Assembly: GCA_031551255.1 (NCBI GenBank)
Contig: JAVBNW010000055.1
Location: 1 to 60,677, forward strand
From: JAVBNW01 sp031551255
Lineage (GTDB): Bacteria; Bacillota; Clostridia; Christensenellales; UBA1750
Length of the DNA: 60,677 bases
Direction of reading: 5' to 3'
Below, in pieces: positions 34,374 to 43,130 of the stretch (its first letter is position 1; every line of letters begins with the position of its first letter). Below the pieces are notes generated by a model that was not told the DNA's origin, did not search any database, and worked only from the letters and a program-made list of their open reading frames with translations. A program made the position numbers and the translations under genes.

Positions 34374-34883
34374 TTAGTTCGCCGTAGGGAAGGGATTGAT
34401 AAACACCCGGGCCGCAAGATCCTTGTCGAGGTTTAACAGCGCGGACGCATTGTCTCCGATCAATGTGAGCTGCTGGATCAGCTTGCGCGCGTTGGATTCT
34501 TCCTCCACCTGCTCGGAGGTGTACCACGTGAGGAACGAGTAGGCGGCGTGGTCGCTTTCCTCCATCGCCACGCTGGCCAGCGCATTGATGTTGGCGGTGA
34601 CGAACTGCTCGTGCTCGAGCGTGGCTTCAAACACGGCAAGAGGGGTGGAGCACAGCTTGTCCGGCGCGGCGATCGCCGGCAGGCGGATGCCCTCCCAACG
34701 GTCGATCGCGTATTCGTACATGTGGGTGGCGTGCGCCATTTCTTCTTGCGCCTGTACGCGCATCCAATTCGCGAAACCGTCCAGCCCCAGGTCCTTCAGT
34801 TGCGTCGATAGGGATAGGTACAGGTAGGCCGAGTAGAATTCGCGGTTGATTTGCGCCTCGAATGTCTGCTTAAGTTTCGGCAT
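34374..34883 (-). CDS. ftn: Ferritin
   Basis: Iron-storage protein of 169 residues that assembles into a 24-mer shell. Ferroxidase-site residues are readable: E (QINREFYSAY), the EEMAHATHM motif, and later Glu residues in LEHEQFV and EESDHAAY. Length and order are those of bacterial non-haem ferritin (FtnA). AAGGAGG lies before the ATG 34883, eleven bases after the cysS stop codon, so it is the last gene of the T-box-controlled cysE-cysS-ferritin operon. This links iron storage to cysteine supply and iron-sulfur metabolism. Confidence 0.93.
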   Translation of the reverse strand: MPKLKQTFEAQINREFYSAYLYLSLSTQLKDLGLDGFANWMRVQAQEEMAHATHMYEYAIDRWEGIRLPAIAAPDKLCSTPLAVFEATLEHEQFVTANINALASVAMEESDHAAYSFLTWYTSEQVEEESNARKLIQQLTLIGDNASALLNLDKDLAARVFINPFPTAN

Positions 34884-34894
34884 GGGTTTCCTCC

Positions 34895-36292
34895 TTACTT
34901 CTTTTTCAAAATATACCCTTTCGGGGAATCTTCTACTATATACCCGCGATCGCCGATTTCGGCGCGCAGACGGTCCGCCTCCGCCCAATTTTTTTCGGCG
35001 CGGGCTTGCTGGCGCTGCGCGGCAAGCGCTTCGATTTGCGGATCGACCGCCTCGCCCTCGCGATATAAAAGGCCGAGTACGCCGCACAGCTCGGCGAGCA
35101 GATCGTTGGCGGCGCGCGCGGCCACGAGTGCTGGCTCGTTCACCAACGCGGTATTGCCCTCGCGCACCAGATCGTACAAAACGCCCACCGCGCCGGCGGT
35201 ATTAAGGTCGTCGTCCATGTGAACGATGAACTGTTCCTTCAAAGCGGGCAGGGTTTGGGCGATCAGCTTTTGTTCCTTGGGCGTGGGCAGGCGGTCCACC
35301 GCGCAATCCAGCCGCGCCTTCCAGGTATCCCGCGCGTTGTACAGCCTCTGCAAACCGTTTTGCGCCTGTTCTACCAACTCGGCGGAGAAGTTGATCGGGC
35401 TTCGGTAGTGCGACGACAATAGAAACAGCCTCACGGCCTCCAAATCGAATTTTTCGGCGATATCGCGCACGGTAAAGAAGTTGCCTTCGGATTTGGACAT
35501 CTTTTTGTTGTCCACATTGATATGGCCGTTGTGCATCCAATATTTGACGAACGGCTTGCCGGTCGCCCCTTCGGACTGCGCGATTTCATTTTCATGGTGC
35601 GGGAAGATCAGATCCACCCCGCCGGTATGGATGTCGAAGTTCTCGCCTAAGTACTTCATGCTCATCGCCGAGCACTCGATGTGCCAGCCGGGCCTGCCGT
35701 CGCCCCAGGGGGAGGGCCAATGAGGCTCGTCCGGCTTTTTCTTCTTCCACAACGCAAAGTCCATCGGGTTTTTCTTGTTTTCATCCACCTCGATGCGCGC
35801 GCCGGCCTCGCGATCCTGAAGGCTCTGGCCGGACAGCTTGCCGTAGCCTGGGTAGGCCTGGGTGTCGAAATATACGCCGTCGGCGCTTTCGTAGGCCAGG
35901 CCCTTATCCGCAAGTGCCTGGATGAGCGCGACAATCTCGCCGATGTGCTCCGTTGCGCGCGGCGCGATGTCCGCCGGACTTATGTTCAGAGCCTTGGCAT
36001 CTTTTTTGTACTCGGCGATGAAGCGGTCGGCCAGCTCGCCGATGGTGATGCCGTCTTTGTGCGCGGCGTTGATCATCTTATCGTCGATATCGGTAAAGTT
36101 TTGCACATATGTAACCTTGTACCCGCGCCACGCAAGATAACGGCGCAGCGTATCAAACAACGTGAACGGGCGCGCATTGCCGATGTGAAAGTAGTTGTAC
36201 ACCGTGGGGCCGCACGCATAAATGCGCGCCTCGCCCTCGTTAAGAGGCACAAAATCTTCTTTGCGGCGGGTCAGCGTGTTATAAATCTGCAT
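34895..36292 (-). CDS. cysS: Cysteinyl-tRNA synthetase
   Basis: Class I aminoacyl-tRNA synthetase of 465 residues that charges tRNA-Cys. The HIGH motif region is YACGPTVYNYFHIGNARPF near residue 26 and KMSKS occurs as KKMSKSEGNF at about 268. Zinc ligands are suggested by the first Cys (C27) and the WHIECSAMS and HHENE segments. GGAGGGAGAAC precedes ATG 36292. It overlaps the end of cysE by 14 bases. Confidence 0.97.
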   Translation of the reverse strand: MQIYNTLTRRKEDFVPLNEGEARIYACGPTVYNYFHIGNARPFTLFDTLRRYLAWRGYKVTYVQNFTDIDDKMINAAHKDGITIGELADRFIAEYKKDAKALNISPADIAPRATEHIGEIVALIQALADKGLAYESADGVYFDTQAYPGYGKLSGQSLQDREAGARIEVDENKKNPMDFALWKKKKPDEPHWPSPWGDGRPGWHIECSAMSMKYLGENFDIHTGGVDLIFPHHENEIAQSEGATGKPFVKYWMHNGHINVDNKKMSKSEGNFFTVRDIAEKFDLEAVRLFLLSSHYRSPINFSAELVEQAQNGLQRLYNARDTWKARLDCAVDRLPTPKEQKLIAQTLPALKEQFIVHMDDDLNTAGAVGVLYDLVREGNTALVNEPALVAARAANDLLAELCGVLGLLYREGEAVDPQIEALAAQRQQARAEKNWAEADRLRAEIGDRGYIVEDSPKGYILKKK

Positions 36293-37007
36293 GCTTTAGT
36301 TCTCCCTCCATCTTAAAACACTCGGCCGTATCTTTATCCGGACAATCCGCGCATTCGTCGCCGCTCAGGCGCAGGATGCATTGCTCCAGTGCGTTGATGC
36401 GCGAGATCATCGAGTCGATCGTCTCCTTCACCGGGTCGGGCAGGTGCACCTGATCAAGATCCGGCCCTGCAACCTTCATGGCGCCGCGCCTAACGATCCT
36501 GCCGGGATTGCCCACCACCGTGCAATCGGCAGGAACCTCCTTAAGCACGATGGCTCCTGCGCCGATCTTGCTGCGCGCGCCCACGGTAAACGGCCCAAGC
36601 ACCTTTGCGCCCGCGCCGATGACGACGCCGTCTTCGATGGTGGGGTGGCGCTTGCCGCTATCCTTGCCGGTGCCGCCCAGCGTTACGCCCTGATACAGCG
36701 TAACATTATCGCCCACCTGCGCCGTTTCGCCGATGACGACCCCGTTGCCGTGATCGATGAACAGCCCGTCGCCGATGGTCGCCCCGGGGTGGATTTCGAT
36801 GCCGGTTCTGTGCGCCGAGCGCTGGGAAAGCCAGCGGGCCAGCCACTTTGCATTATGCAGCCAAAGCCAGTGCGAGCGCCGATGGCTGCGCACCGCCTTA
36901 TAGCCGGGGTAACAGGTAGCGACCTCGAATGCGCTGCGCGCGGCGGGATCGCGGGACAAAACGGCCTGAATGTCTTTCCTGCGGGTGGCGAAGTAACCTT
37001 CTGCCAT
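36279..37007 (-). CDS. cysE: Serine O-acetyltransferase
   Basis: First committed step of cysteine synthesis: serine plus acetyl-CoA gives O-acetylserine. It has 242 residues. The left-handed beta-helix hexapeptide repeats are clear (IEIHPGATIGDGLFIDHGNGVVIG-like region) with catalytic HPGA and IDHG. The C-terminal tail carries a CADCPDKDTAEC motif, which is unusual and may bind metal. AAAGGAG precedes ATG 37007. First gene behind the T-box. Confidence 0.95.
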   Translation of the reverse strand: MAEGYFATRRKDIQAVLSRDPAARSAFEVATCYPGYKAVRSHRRSHWLWLHNAKWLARWLSQRSAHRTGIEIHPGATIGDGLFIDHGNGVVIGETAQVGDNVTLYQGVTLGGTGKDSGKRHPTIEDGVVIGAGAKVLGPFTVGARSKIGAGAIVLKEVPADCTVVGNPGRIVRRGAMKVAGPDLDQVHLPDPVKETIDSMISRINALEQCILRLSGDECADCPDKDTAECFKMEGELKHADL

Positions 37008-37050
37008 GAGATCGCTCCTTTCTTCCTATTGGCGCACTACCGCGAAAAGG

Positions 37051-37285
37051 GCAATAAAAAACACGCCCACACAGAGGCGTGGCCGCGGTTCCACTCTGTC
37101 TGCGGCTTTGAAAAGCCGCGCTCAAAGCCCATAACGGAGGCGTCCGTCACCGCCTAGCGCATAGCGTTTGGCGGAGAGGCTCGCGCATGCACTTGACGGC
37201 GCTCCTTGCCGGGCGAACTTCCAGCCGTGTCCGGTTCGCCCTCTCTGAGACGGTGCGCGCCGCTACTCTATGCGGTCGTAGCCGA
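37051..37285 (-). promoter_or_regulatory. Cysteine T-box riboswitch
   Basis: Leader of the cysE-cysS-ferritin operon. The conserved T-box GTGGAACCGCGG is at 37094-37083 (minus strand), followed by a terminator stem CACGCC/GGCGTG and six T (37081-37056). Stem I closes by GAGAGG (37245-37240) with CCTCTC, and near its 3' side is a TGC codon (37191-37189) in the expected specifier position, matching tRNA-Cys. Uncharged tRNA-Cys should promote read-through. Confidence 0.9.
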
Positions 37286-37291
37286 TAGAAC

Positions 37292-37321
37292 ATTATATGC
37301 CGGGGGCGCAAGAGATGTCAA
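37292..37321 (-). promoter_or_regulatory. Promoter of the T-box operon
   Basis: Minus strand consensus TTGACA (37321-37316), 18-base spacer, consensus TATAAT (37297-37292). Confidence 0.85.
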
Positions 37322-37386
37322 CCCCGGCAAAAACAGCGCACAAGGAAAAACGGGATATCTATGACAGACCTTTGTTTGTTATGCGG

Positions 37387-38118
37387 TCACTCCGGCTTTG
37401 GGTTTTGCTCGCTCCAGCGCTGATAATGGCCGGTTTCGATTTCCTGTATATACAGGTCGCGCATCGGCAGATCCGGCGCGGCCAGCGCCGCGGCAATCGC
37501 CTTTTCCCTGTCATAGGGCAAGCGTATCAGCTCTACGGACAGGGGGGCGAGAGAGTCGCCTTCATGCCCGCGCAAGATGGCGTAGGACGACTGGGGTACG
37601 CCGTCACAAGGGTTGCCCACGCTTCCTGTATTGAATAGCATGCGGGTTTCGCACATGCGGCAAAAAGGCTGGTGGACATCCGCAAACCCCACGATGTCGG
37701 AAGAGTCGTCCAGCGCGTTGAGCGCAGCGAGAACCTCCTCTTTGGGAGAGTTAGAAAAGACTATGGTCTGTATGCGGGTTCGGCCGTGATATAGCTTTAC
37801 GGAACGTCCGCTCAGCATGAAGAAGATGCCGTAAGGAAGGTTTCGCAGCAAATTCAACCGCGCTTCTCCAAGCTGTGCACGGAAATAGGGTGCGGAGGAG
37901 ATCCACTCATCTAAGACAGCGTCTTCCCAGTTGCCGCGCACCAGTTTTTCGCATCGCTCAAAGAGAAGGTCGACCACCAAATCAGACTGTGGTCCCTTTC
38001 CAATCGCATCGCCCAAAAAGAAAACGCGCCGAATGCCGCGCGCGTCGATATCGCGCAACACAGCCTCCAGCGCGGGCAGGTTGCCGTGAACGTCGGCGAT
38101 CAGCGCAATTTCCGTCAT
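37387..38118 (-). CDS. Calcineurin-like metallophosphoesterase (YfcE/MJ0936 type)
   Basis: Cytoplasmic phosphodiesterase of 243 residues. Metal-binding motifs: IADVHGN (DxH), FLGDAIGKGP (GDxxxxG), RGNWED (GNxE type) and a later GFADVHQPF and FNTGSVGNP. Substrate unknown. Its ATG overlaps the stop codon of the mannitol-dehydrogenase-like gene (ATGA), so it is the last gene of a four-gene operon. Confidence 0.87.
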   Translation of the reverse strand: MTEIALIADVHGNLPALEAVLRDIDARGIRRVFFLGDAIGKGPQSDLVVDLLFERCEKLVRGNWEDAVLDEWISSAPYFRAQLGEARLNLLRNLPYGIFFMLSGRSVKLYHGRTRIQTIVFSNSPKEEVLAALNALDDSSDIVGFADVHQPFCRMCETRMLFNTGSVGNPCDGVPQSSYAILRGHEGDSLAPLSVELIRLPYDREKAIAAALAAPDLPMRDLYIQEIETGHYQRWSEQNPKPE

Positions 38119-39293
38119 GCGTCGCCCAAGAGTTCTTCCGCGCGCTGGTAATCATCAAGGATCAGCGCGCGCAGTGGGTTTTTAAAATCGATGGACGAAA
38201 AGCGTTCCAGAGCGTATTCGATACCCTCTTCCTGCACGGCTTCGCGCATGCGGCGCGTTCCCGGATCGCCGCTTTGGTAGTGATACGCATACGCGATGAT
38301 GCGTACAAGCGCGTGCGGGGTCTTGTTAAACCTTTGGCAAAGCGTGGCCGAGCCTACCAGCCTTTCATAGCGGCCTACTTTGCGGCCTGCGTCGACGCCC
38401 AGGCGCTCCAAGGAAGCGTCCAGCGCGGGGTTTTCCAGGGATGTCAGCACGCCGGCGTTCCAACTTTCCATTTGCCGTTCGGTAAACCCGTATTCGCCGC
38501 ATAAGCCGTGTGCCGCTTCGCCAAGAGCCATTTCCAGTTGGGGCCTCACGCGCGGATGCGCGAGTGCCTGCGAGCTTTTTGTAAGGCCCAGCGGTATTCC
38601 CAAATAAGCCATGGCGGCCTCCGCCATGTTCAGCGTGTAGATCTTGCGCACGGATTCGGCGGTGAAGTTGTCGGTAGGGTGTAGCATGGGGGAGGGGGGA
38701 GGCGCTCCCTTGAAGGCTTCGGCATCCACCGGCATTTCCGGATAGCCGTTGTTAAGAAGGGCTAAGGGATCGTCGCCATCCTCCGGAGGATGCTCGGCGC
38801 TTAGGCGCATCACGATCGTGCGCACAAGCCCGACCTTTTCCTCAAGGTACGTAAGCGCCGCGCCGCCCAGCAGGCCCGAAAGCAGATCCTTAAGCCGCGC
38901 GACTGGGTCGGCGTTGTTGTCGCAGATGAGAATATCCAGCGGATCATCAGGCATCTCCAGCGCGCGCCGGGCGATGGCCACGGCCAAAAGATCGGCCGCT
39001 TCGCGCAGCGTAAAGGGCGAAATGGCTACCGCGGCATAGGAGCCGCGCGTACACAGAAGATCTACAATGGCGCCGCCCTGGCCGATGTGCAGGGCCGTAA
39101 TCTCGCGGATGCGAAGCGCATCGGTGAGAGCGCCTGCGGCTTTGTAGATCGTATAGCCGCCGCGGCGATTCAGCTCGTCGACGAGGTTGATGTTTTTATC
39201 GACAAACGTAATGGCACTGCCGGCCCGCTGGAACACCTCGGCGAGAAAACCTCTGCCGACGCGGCCTGCGCCGAAGATAACAGCGTTTGCCAT
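38115..39293 (-). CDS. Mannitol dehydrogenase-like protein (MtlD family)
   Basis: NAD-binding protein of 392 residues. The N-terminal Rossmann motif is VIFGAGRVGRGFLAEVF, and the mid-region CDNNADP and KVGLVRTIV match mannitol-1-phosphate 5-dehydrogenase-like proteins. The Lys in the family motif K-x-x-x-x-N-x-x-H is not clear (KIYTLNMAEAAMAYLG: the His is replaced by Ala), so activity may differ from MtlD. GAGGTGGTGG lies before ATG 39293. Third gene in the operon with unknown functions; sugar or sugar-phosphate oxidation is inferred. Confidence 0.78.
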   Translation of the reverse strand: MANAVIFGAGRVGRGFLAEVFQRAGSAITFVDKNINLVDELNRRGGYTIYKAAGALTDALRIREITALHIGQGGAIVDLLCTRGSYAAVAISPFTLREAADLLAVAIARRALEMPDDPLDILICDNNADPVARLKDLLSGLLGGAALTYLEEKVGLVRTIVMRLSAEHPPEDGDDPLALLNNGYPEMPVDAEAFKGAPPPSPMLHPTDNFTAESVRKIYTLNMAEAAMAYLGIPLGLTKSSQALAHPRVRPQLEMALGEAAHGLCGEYGFTERQMESWNAGVLTSLENPALDASLERLGVDAGRKVGRYERLVGSATLCQRFNKTPHALVRIIAYAYHYQSGDPGTRRMREAVQEEGIEYALERFSSIDFKNPLRALILDDYQRAEELLGDA

Positions 39294-39356
39294 CGAACCA
39301 CCACCTCATGATATTTGCTTGCCTATCTATACCAAAGAGCGAAGTTTTTGAGCATG

Positions 39357-40370
39357 TCACGCGTCCGCCCGGATCGAAAGGGCAAAGCGCGGCGCCAGCA
39401 TAGGGTCGTATGCCGGCGACAGGGCGACGGGGAGCAGGTTGTCCGCAGGGCGCTCCAGCCCCTCTCCCAAAAGATCGCTCAGCAAAGGGTCGGCGGGATG
39501 AGGCGCGGGCATAAGCACCGCATAACGAGTGCGCGCTCCGTCGAGCCTATCGCGCAGCGCGGCGTAGGCGGTCACATCGTTCAGGCGCACGACATTAAGG
39601 CCTAAAGGTGCGAGCGCGGCCAGTGCGGCGCGCATTGCAAACGGCCCGCCGATGAAAATCGGGCCGGGGTTTTTGCCCGCGGCATGGGCATTAAGCAGTT
39701 CCGACAAGCGCGGGTCGGTTTCGTAGGATAGGGAATTAGGGCGCGCGACGGCCTGTAAGCCGTCGTGTGAAAAGTTGAGATAGCGGTGCCCCAACGCGGC
39801 GCCCGCGCCAAATTGCGCGTGCAAATCCATCAGCGGTTTAGCCAATTGCGACCAATCCTCGCTGGAAAGAAGCATGCGCCGCATGGCGGGCAGAGGCCCA
39901 TCGCCTTCGACGATGTAAAAGCCCAGGCTCGAAAACGCGGCCCAATTCGATAAATCGGCCCCGTTTTGGCTGGGCGTGCACCAAATGCGCACCATGGAAT
40001 CATCCAGCAAAAACAGGGCTTGTATAATGTTTAAGTCTCGCGCGAACGCTCGTTGGAGCATATCGTCCTGCCGCCCTTTCGAGGCGGCAATCGAGGAAAT
40101 ATTTTCCTTTTCGAGCACGGCTTCTATAAGACAATCCCGCCAGCGGTCTCCGGTTACGGTGGGAGGGGTGCTGGCGAGCACGGCCGACGCAAAATCGTGG
40201 TAAGCCCACTGGATATCGTAGGGCATGGCGTCGTCGCTGAGCAGTTCATTCATCAGGTTGATCAGCTGAGCGACCGGAGGGGTCTCCAGCAGCGCGCGCA
40301 GGATTGTCACTTTATCAAGATCGTTGCGGAGCGCTTCGACGGGCTTTACCGAGAAATCAAAGGTCGCCAT
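39357..40370 (-). CDS. Unknown protein, 337 residues
   Basis: No family recognised. The N-terminal half is helix-rich with PVAQLINLMNELL and a WAYHDFASAVL segment; the C-terminal half looks like an alpha/beta domain (IFIGGPFAMRAALAAL, RYAVLMPAPHPADP). It has no P-loop and no signal peptide. AGGAGG lies five bases before ATG 40370, inside the end of the DUF2284 gene (14-base overlap), so it is translationally coupled. Function cannot be assigned. Confidence 0.7.
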   Translation of the reverse strand: MATFDFSVKPVEALRNDLDKVTILRALLETPPVAQLINLMNELLSDDAMPYDIQWAYHDFASAVLASTPPTVTGDRWRDCLIEAVLEKENISSIAASKGRQDDMLQRAFARDLNIIQALFLLDDSMVRIWCTPSQNGADLSNWAAFSSLGFYIVEGDGPLPAMRRMLLSSEDWSQLAKPLMDLHAQFGAGAALGHRYLNFSHDGLQAVARPNSLSYETDPRLSELLNAHAAGKNPGPIFIGGPFAMRAALAALAPLGLNVVRLNDVTAYAALRDRLDGARTRYAVLMPAPHPADPLLSDLLGEGLERPADNLLPVALSPAYDPMLAPRFALSIRADA

Positions 40371-40920
40371 ACGTTCCTCCTGTCTCAAAGAGATAAAGAC
40401 CGGTAAATGTTACCGTATTTGCGCCGCTATGGTAGGGAAGGCGGGCGAGTCGGCATAGGGCCATCACGTTGATGCCGTAGCTTTCGACCGACGGCAGCGC
40501 TTTTTCAGGATGCCGGCACGCCGCGTCGGGATACGCGCATGTGGGGCAGAGCGCGCATCCGCCCGCGCCCAGCGCCATAAGGCCCCCCTCTTGCCGGGCC
40601 GTAGGCAAAAAGCCCATGAAGAGCTCGCGAAACTTCGCCAAAGCGCGAGCGGAGCCCTCGATATCGTAAGAATCTTCCATATCGCCTACGCACTGCACCA
40701 CAACGCCTTCGCCATGGCGCAAAAGTTCGGAGACGCAATCCTCCACCGGGCCGACCGCCGGCGGGCAGCACCAGTTTTTGCCGAAGTTGCCGCAGGCGTT
40801 TGCGGCGCACAAACCGCGCACTTCGACCGCGCTTCCAAGCTTGAGGTCTTGTACGTCGATCCGCGACGCGCGGGTAAACCCGAACGCCGTCGCCTGTGAG
40901 GCAAGCCTGCTAAGATCCAT
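40357..40920 (-). CDS. DUF2284 predicted metal-binding protein
   Basis: Protein of 187 residues with many conserved cysteines: CAANACGNFGKNWCCPP near residue 38, and GGCALCPTCAYPDAACRHP near 120. The layout matches DUF2284 proteins, small cytoplasmic metal or Fe-S binding proteins of unknown role, common in strict anaerobes. ATG 40920 follows GGGAGGG by seven bases. First gene of a four-gene operon. Confidence 0.87.
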   Translation of the reverse strand: MDLSRLASQATAFGFTRASRIDVQDLKLGSAVEVRGLCAANACGNFGKNWCCPPAVGPVEDCVSELLRHGEGVVVQCVGDMEDSYDIEGSARALAKFRELFMGFLPTARQEGGLMALGAGGCALCPTCAYPDAACRHPEKALPSVESYGINVMALCRLARLPYHSGANTVTFTGLYLFETGGTYGDL

Positions 40921-40965
40921 CGGTACCCTCCCGCAACGCGGCGTCGCCGCTCATACAGAGACTGT

Positions 40966-40994
40966 ATTATAACAGATGAATGTTATGGATCAAA
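40966..40994 (-). promoter_or_regulatory. Promoter of the DUF2284 operon
   Basis: Minus strand TTTGAT (40994-40989), 17-base spacer, consensus TATAAT (40971-40966). Confidence 0.7.
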
Positions 40995-41029
40995 GAAGGC
41001 GCAAAGGATAAGCCTGCTCATGCCATTTT

Positions 41030-42076
41030 CTATTTGCCGATCAGCGGAATCGCCAGCTCCAGCATGATGGGGAACAGCAGGATCACCGAAAACAGCCTCG
41101 CCGTCTGCAAGACGCTCACGGAAGTCACATCCGCGCCCAGATCGTCCGCGAGCAGGCACATCTCTTGAAGCCCCCCCGGCGTGCTGGCAAGCAGGCAGGT
41201 GCGCCTGTCGACCCGCGAGATCCTGTGCATAAGCTCGCCGATGCCAAACGTGTTCACAAACAGGCTTGCCACCAGAAACAGCGCCGGAACGGCGAGCGAA
41301 CCTACGCTCAGCACGGTTGCCATGGTCATGCGCGAGCCGATGTACGCACCGGCGGCAAATTGCACCGGCGTGCGCAGACCGGAGGGGAAGGCCGTTTTGC
41401 CCGTCGCGACCGATACGATGGTGGTGGCGACCATGGAGCCGATCATCGGCCCCGCGGGGATGTTTAAGGCCCATCCGGCAAACGCGCCCGCCGCGGCGGC
41501 GGCAGCCGTAAGAAAGTAGCGCGCGGGATGGATTTTTTCCTTCGCCTGATCCTTTGCCGGGTCCGGCGAGACGCGCGTATGCGGCAGATGCTTAAAGATT
41601 GGCGGAAAAATTGTAATAACGCTAAAGAGCCTGACCAACTGTAGCAGCGATACGATGCCCGTATCCGCGCCCACGTCTGCGGCGATCAGTGAAAGCTCGG
41701 CTACGCCGCCCGGCGCGCTGGAAAACAGGGCCGTCGCGGCATCGAGCCCGCCTGTCCACGCTATTGCGAAGCCCACCAAAAGATTGATGCCCAGCAGGCA
41801 GGGGATCATCACCAGCGCCGGCAGAGCGACCCGTCTTAGGGCCACCACGTCGCTGCGCCTAATGCGGCTGCCGATCATCGCGCCGGATGCCGCCTGCATG
41901 GCATTGCGAAACCATGTGGGTACTACACAGACCCCCGTAAAGATATTTAAGAGCGCAACGCCGGCCATCGCGCCGATCATCGCGCCGGTAGGCACTTTGG
42001 CGCGTTTGGCAATCGTGCCGCAAACCGCGGCGGTTGCAAGCGTTACGAACAACCACAGGGCGGTTTCTATACGCAT
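41030..42076 (-). CDS. AbrB-family integral membrane protein
   Basis: Inner-membrane protein of about 348 residues made of two homologous halves. The repeat unit is seen twice: SAPGGVAELSLIAADVGAD-type sequence near 125 and STPGGLQEMCLLADDLGAD near 302, each followed by an LQ-x-x-RLFSV segment. This is the membrane AbrB (ammonia-monooxygenase-like, misnamed) family; transport is suspected but substrates are not established. ATG 42076 has GGGAGGG directly before it, unusually close; TTG 42085 is an alternative. Confidence 0.82.
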   Translation of the reverse strand: MRIETALWLFVTLATAAVCGTIAKRAKVPTGAMIGAMAGVALLNIFTGVCVVPTWFRNAMQAASGAMIGSRIRRSDVVALRRVALPALVMIPCLLGINLLVGFAIAWTGGLDAATALFSSAPGGVAELSLIAADVGADTGIVSLLQLVRLFSVITIFPPIFKHLPHTRVSPDPAKDQAKEKIHPARYFLTAAAAAAGAFAGWALNIPAGPMIGSMVATTIVSVATGKTAFPSGLRTPVQFAAGAYIGSRMTMATVLSVGSLAVPALFLVASLFVNTFGIGELMHRISRVDRRTCLLASTPGGLQEMCLLADDLGADVTSVSVLQTARLFSVILLFPIMLELAIPLIGK

Positions 42077-42198
42077 CCCTCCCAAGGAAGCGGGATTTGT
42101 CCCGCATAAAACGGCCGATTCTTGTGCCTTTATCCAATCGCAGCGGCACCTAGGCGAGAAGCCTAAAAACTTTTACTCGTCCGCCGCGCGATTTCTTT

Positions 42199-42228
42199 AG
42201 TATAGCACGGGGCCAAAGTGCAGCACAA
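42199..42228 (-). promoter_or_regulatory. Promoter of the AbrB-family gene
   Basis: Minus strand TTGTGC (42228-42223), 18-base spacer, TATACT (42204-42199). It leaves a 5' leader of about 110 bases in which no known riboswitch is recognised. Confidence 0.55.
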
Positions 42229-42265
42229 CCGGGGTGCGATACCCCGGCGACTTATGGGTTATGCA

Positions 42266-42294
42266 TTGCGCGTTGCGGCGCTCGATGGTATAAT
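42266..42294 (+). promoter_or_regulatory. Promoter of rex
   Basis: TTGCGC (42266-42271), 17-base spacer, consensus TATAAT (42289-42294). The Rex operator lies immediately downstream over the start site. Confidence 0.75.
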
Positions 42295-42297
42295 TAT

Positions 42298-42316
42298 CTG
42301 TGAACTTTTTCACAAA
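42298..42316. promoter_or_regulatory. Rex operator
   Basis: TGTGAAC-TTTT-TCACA (42299-42314) is a near-perfect dyad matching the Rex site pattern TTGTGAA/TTCACAA. It covers the predicted start site of rex transcription, so Rex should repress its own gene when NADH is low. Confidence 0.82.
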
Positions 42317-42334
42317 TTATTGGGCGGTGAGTAG

Positions 42335-42964
42335 ATGGAGGCGCGAAACAAGGTATCCGAGGCGGTAGTGCGGAGGCTGCCCGGATATTACCGTGCTCTT
42401 GGGGGCCTTGAAAAGGATGGAATCGCTCGTATATCTTCCCAGGAGCTGAGCGTGCGCATGGGGCTTACGGCTTCGCAGATTCGGCAGGATATCAATTGCT
42501 TCGGCGCCTTGGGGCAGCAGGGCTACGGCTACAACGTAACGGAATTGCGCCGGCGCATCGGCGAGATTCTAGGGCTCGAACGGGAATATCACGTCGTCGT
42601 GGTGGGCGCGGGCAACATAGGCCGCGCGGTGGCGAGTTACCAGGGTTTTGCGCGGTTGGGCTTTCACGTGGCGGCGCTGTTCGACGCGAACCCAGCCCTT
42701 GCCCAGCATGGCGGGCCCGGCGCGCCGGTATATCCGATAGAAAAGCTCTCCGCCTATCTCGCGGAGCACCCGGCGGATATCGGCGTGATCGCCACGCCCG
42801 CGGAGGCTGCGCATGAGGCCGCTGGGCTTTTGACCGCGGGCGGGGTGCGCGCGCTATGGAATTTTGCGCCTGTCGATCTTCAGGCGGGGCCGGAGTGTAC
42901 GGTGCAAAACGTACAGCTCACCGATAGCTTGTTGGTGCTCACCTACCACATGCAAAACGATTAG
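42335..42964 (+). CDS. rex: Redox-sensing transcriptional repressor Rex
   Basis: NADH/NAD+-responsive repressor of fermentation genes, 209 residues. An N-terminal winged helix (about 1-75) contains SSQELSVRMGLTASQIRQDINCFG, and a Rossmann domain follows with VVVGAGNIGRAVA. The C-terminal domain-swapped helix is present. A dyad that fits the Rex box lies over its own start site. Likely targets include fermentation genes, but no second clear Rex box was found upstream of the alcohol dehydrogenase or pflB in this window. Confidence 0.96.
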   Translation: MEARNKVSEAVVRRLPGYYRALGGLEKDGIARISSQELSVRMGLTASQIRQDINCFGALGQQGYGYNVTELRRRIGEILGLEREYHVVVVGAGNIGRAVASYQGFARLGFHVAALFDANPALAQHGGPGAPVYPIEKLSAYLAEHPADIGVIATPAEAAHEAAGLLTAGGVRALWNFAPVDLQAGPECTVQNVQLTDSLLVLTYHMQND

Positions 42965-43130
42965 CCCTTCTCGGCGCGGCATCTGTTTCCCTAGCCGGAG
43001 CGCATGCATTTTTTCGGCAAAAATCCGGCGAGAGATAAATCCCTGCAACTGGCATGCGAACTCTCTCGTCTAGTCTATGAACCTGAACCGACGTTCGGAA
43101 AATCCGTCCGGCAACGAGAGGAGCAACTCC
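42965..43130. other. Intergenic region between rex and the VanW gene
   Basis: Contains an inverted repeat CGAGAGA (43029-43035) / TCTCTCG (43062-43068) and AGAGGAG ribosome site (43117-43123). No confident promoter or terminator. Confidence 0.4.
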
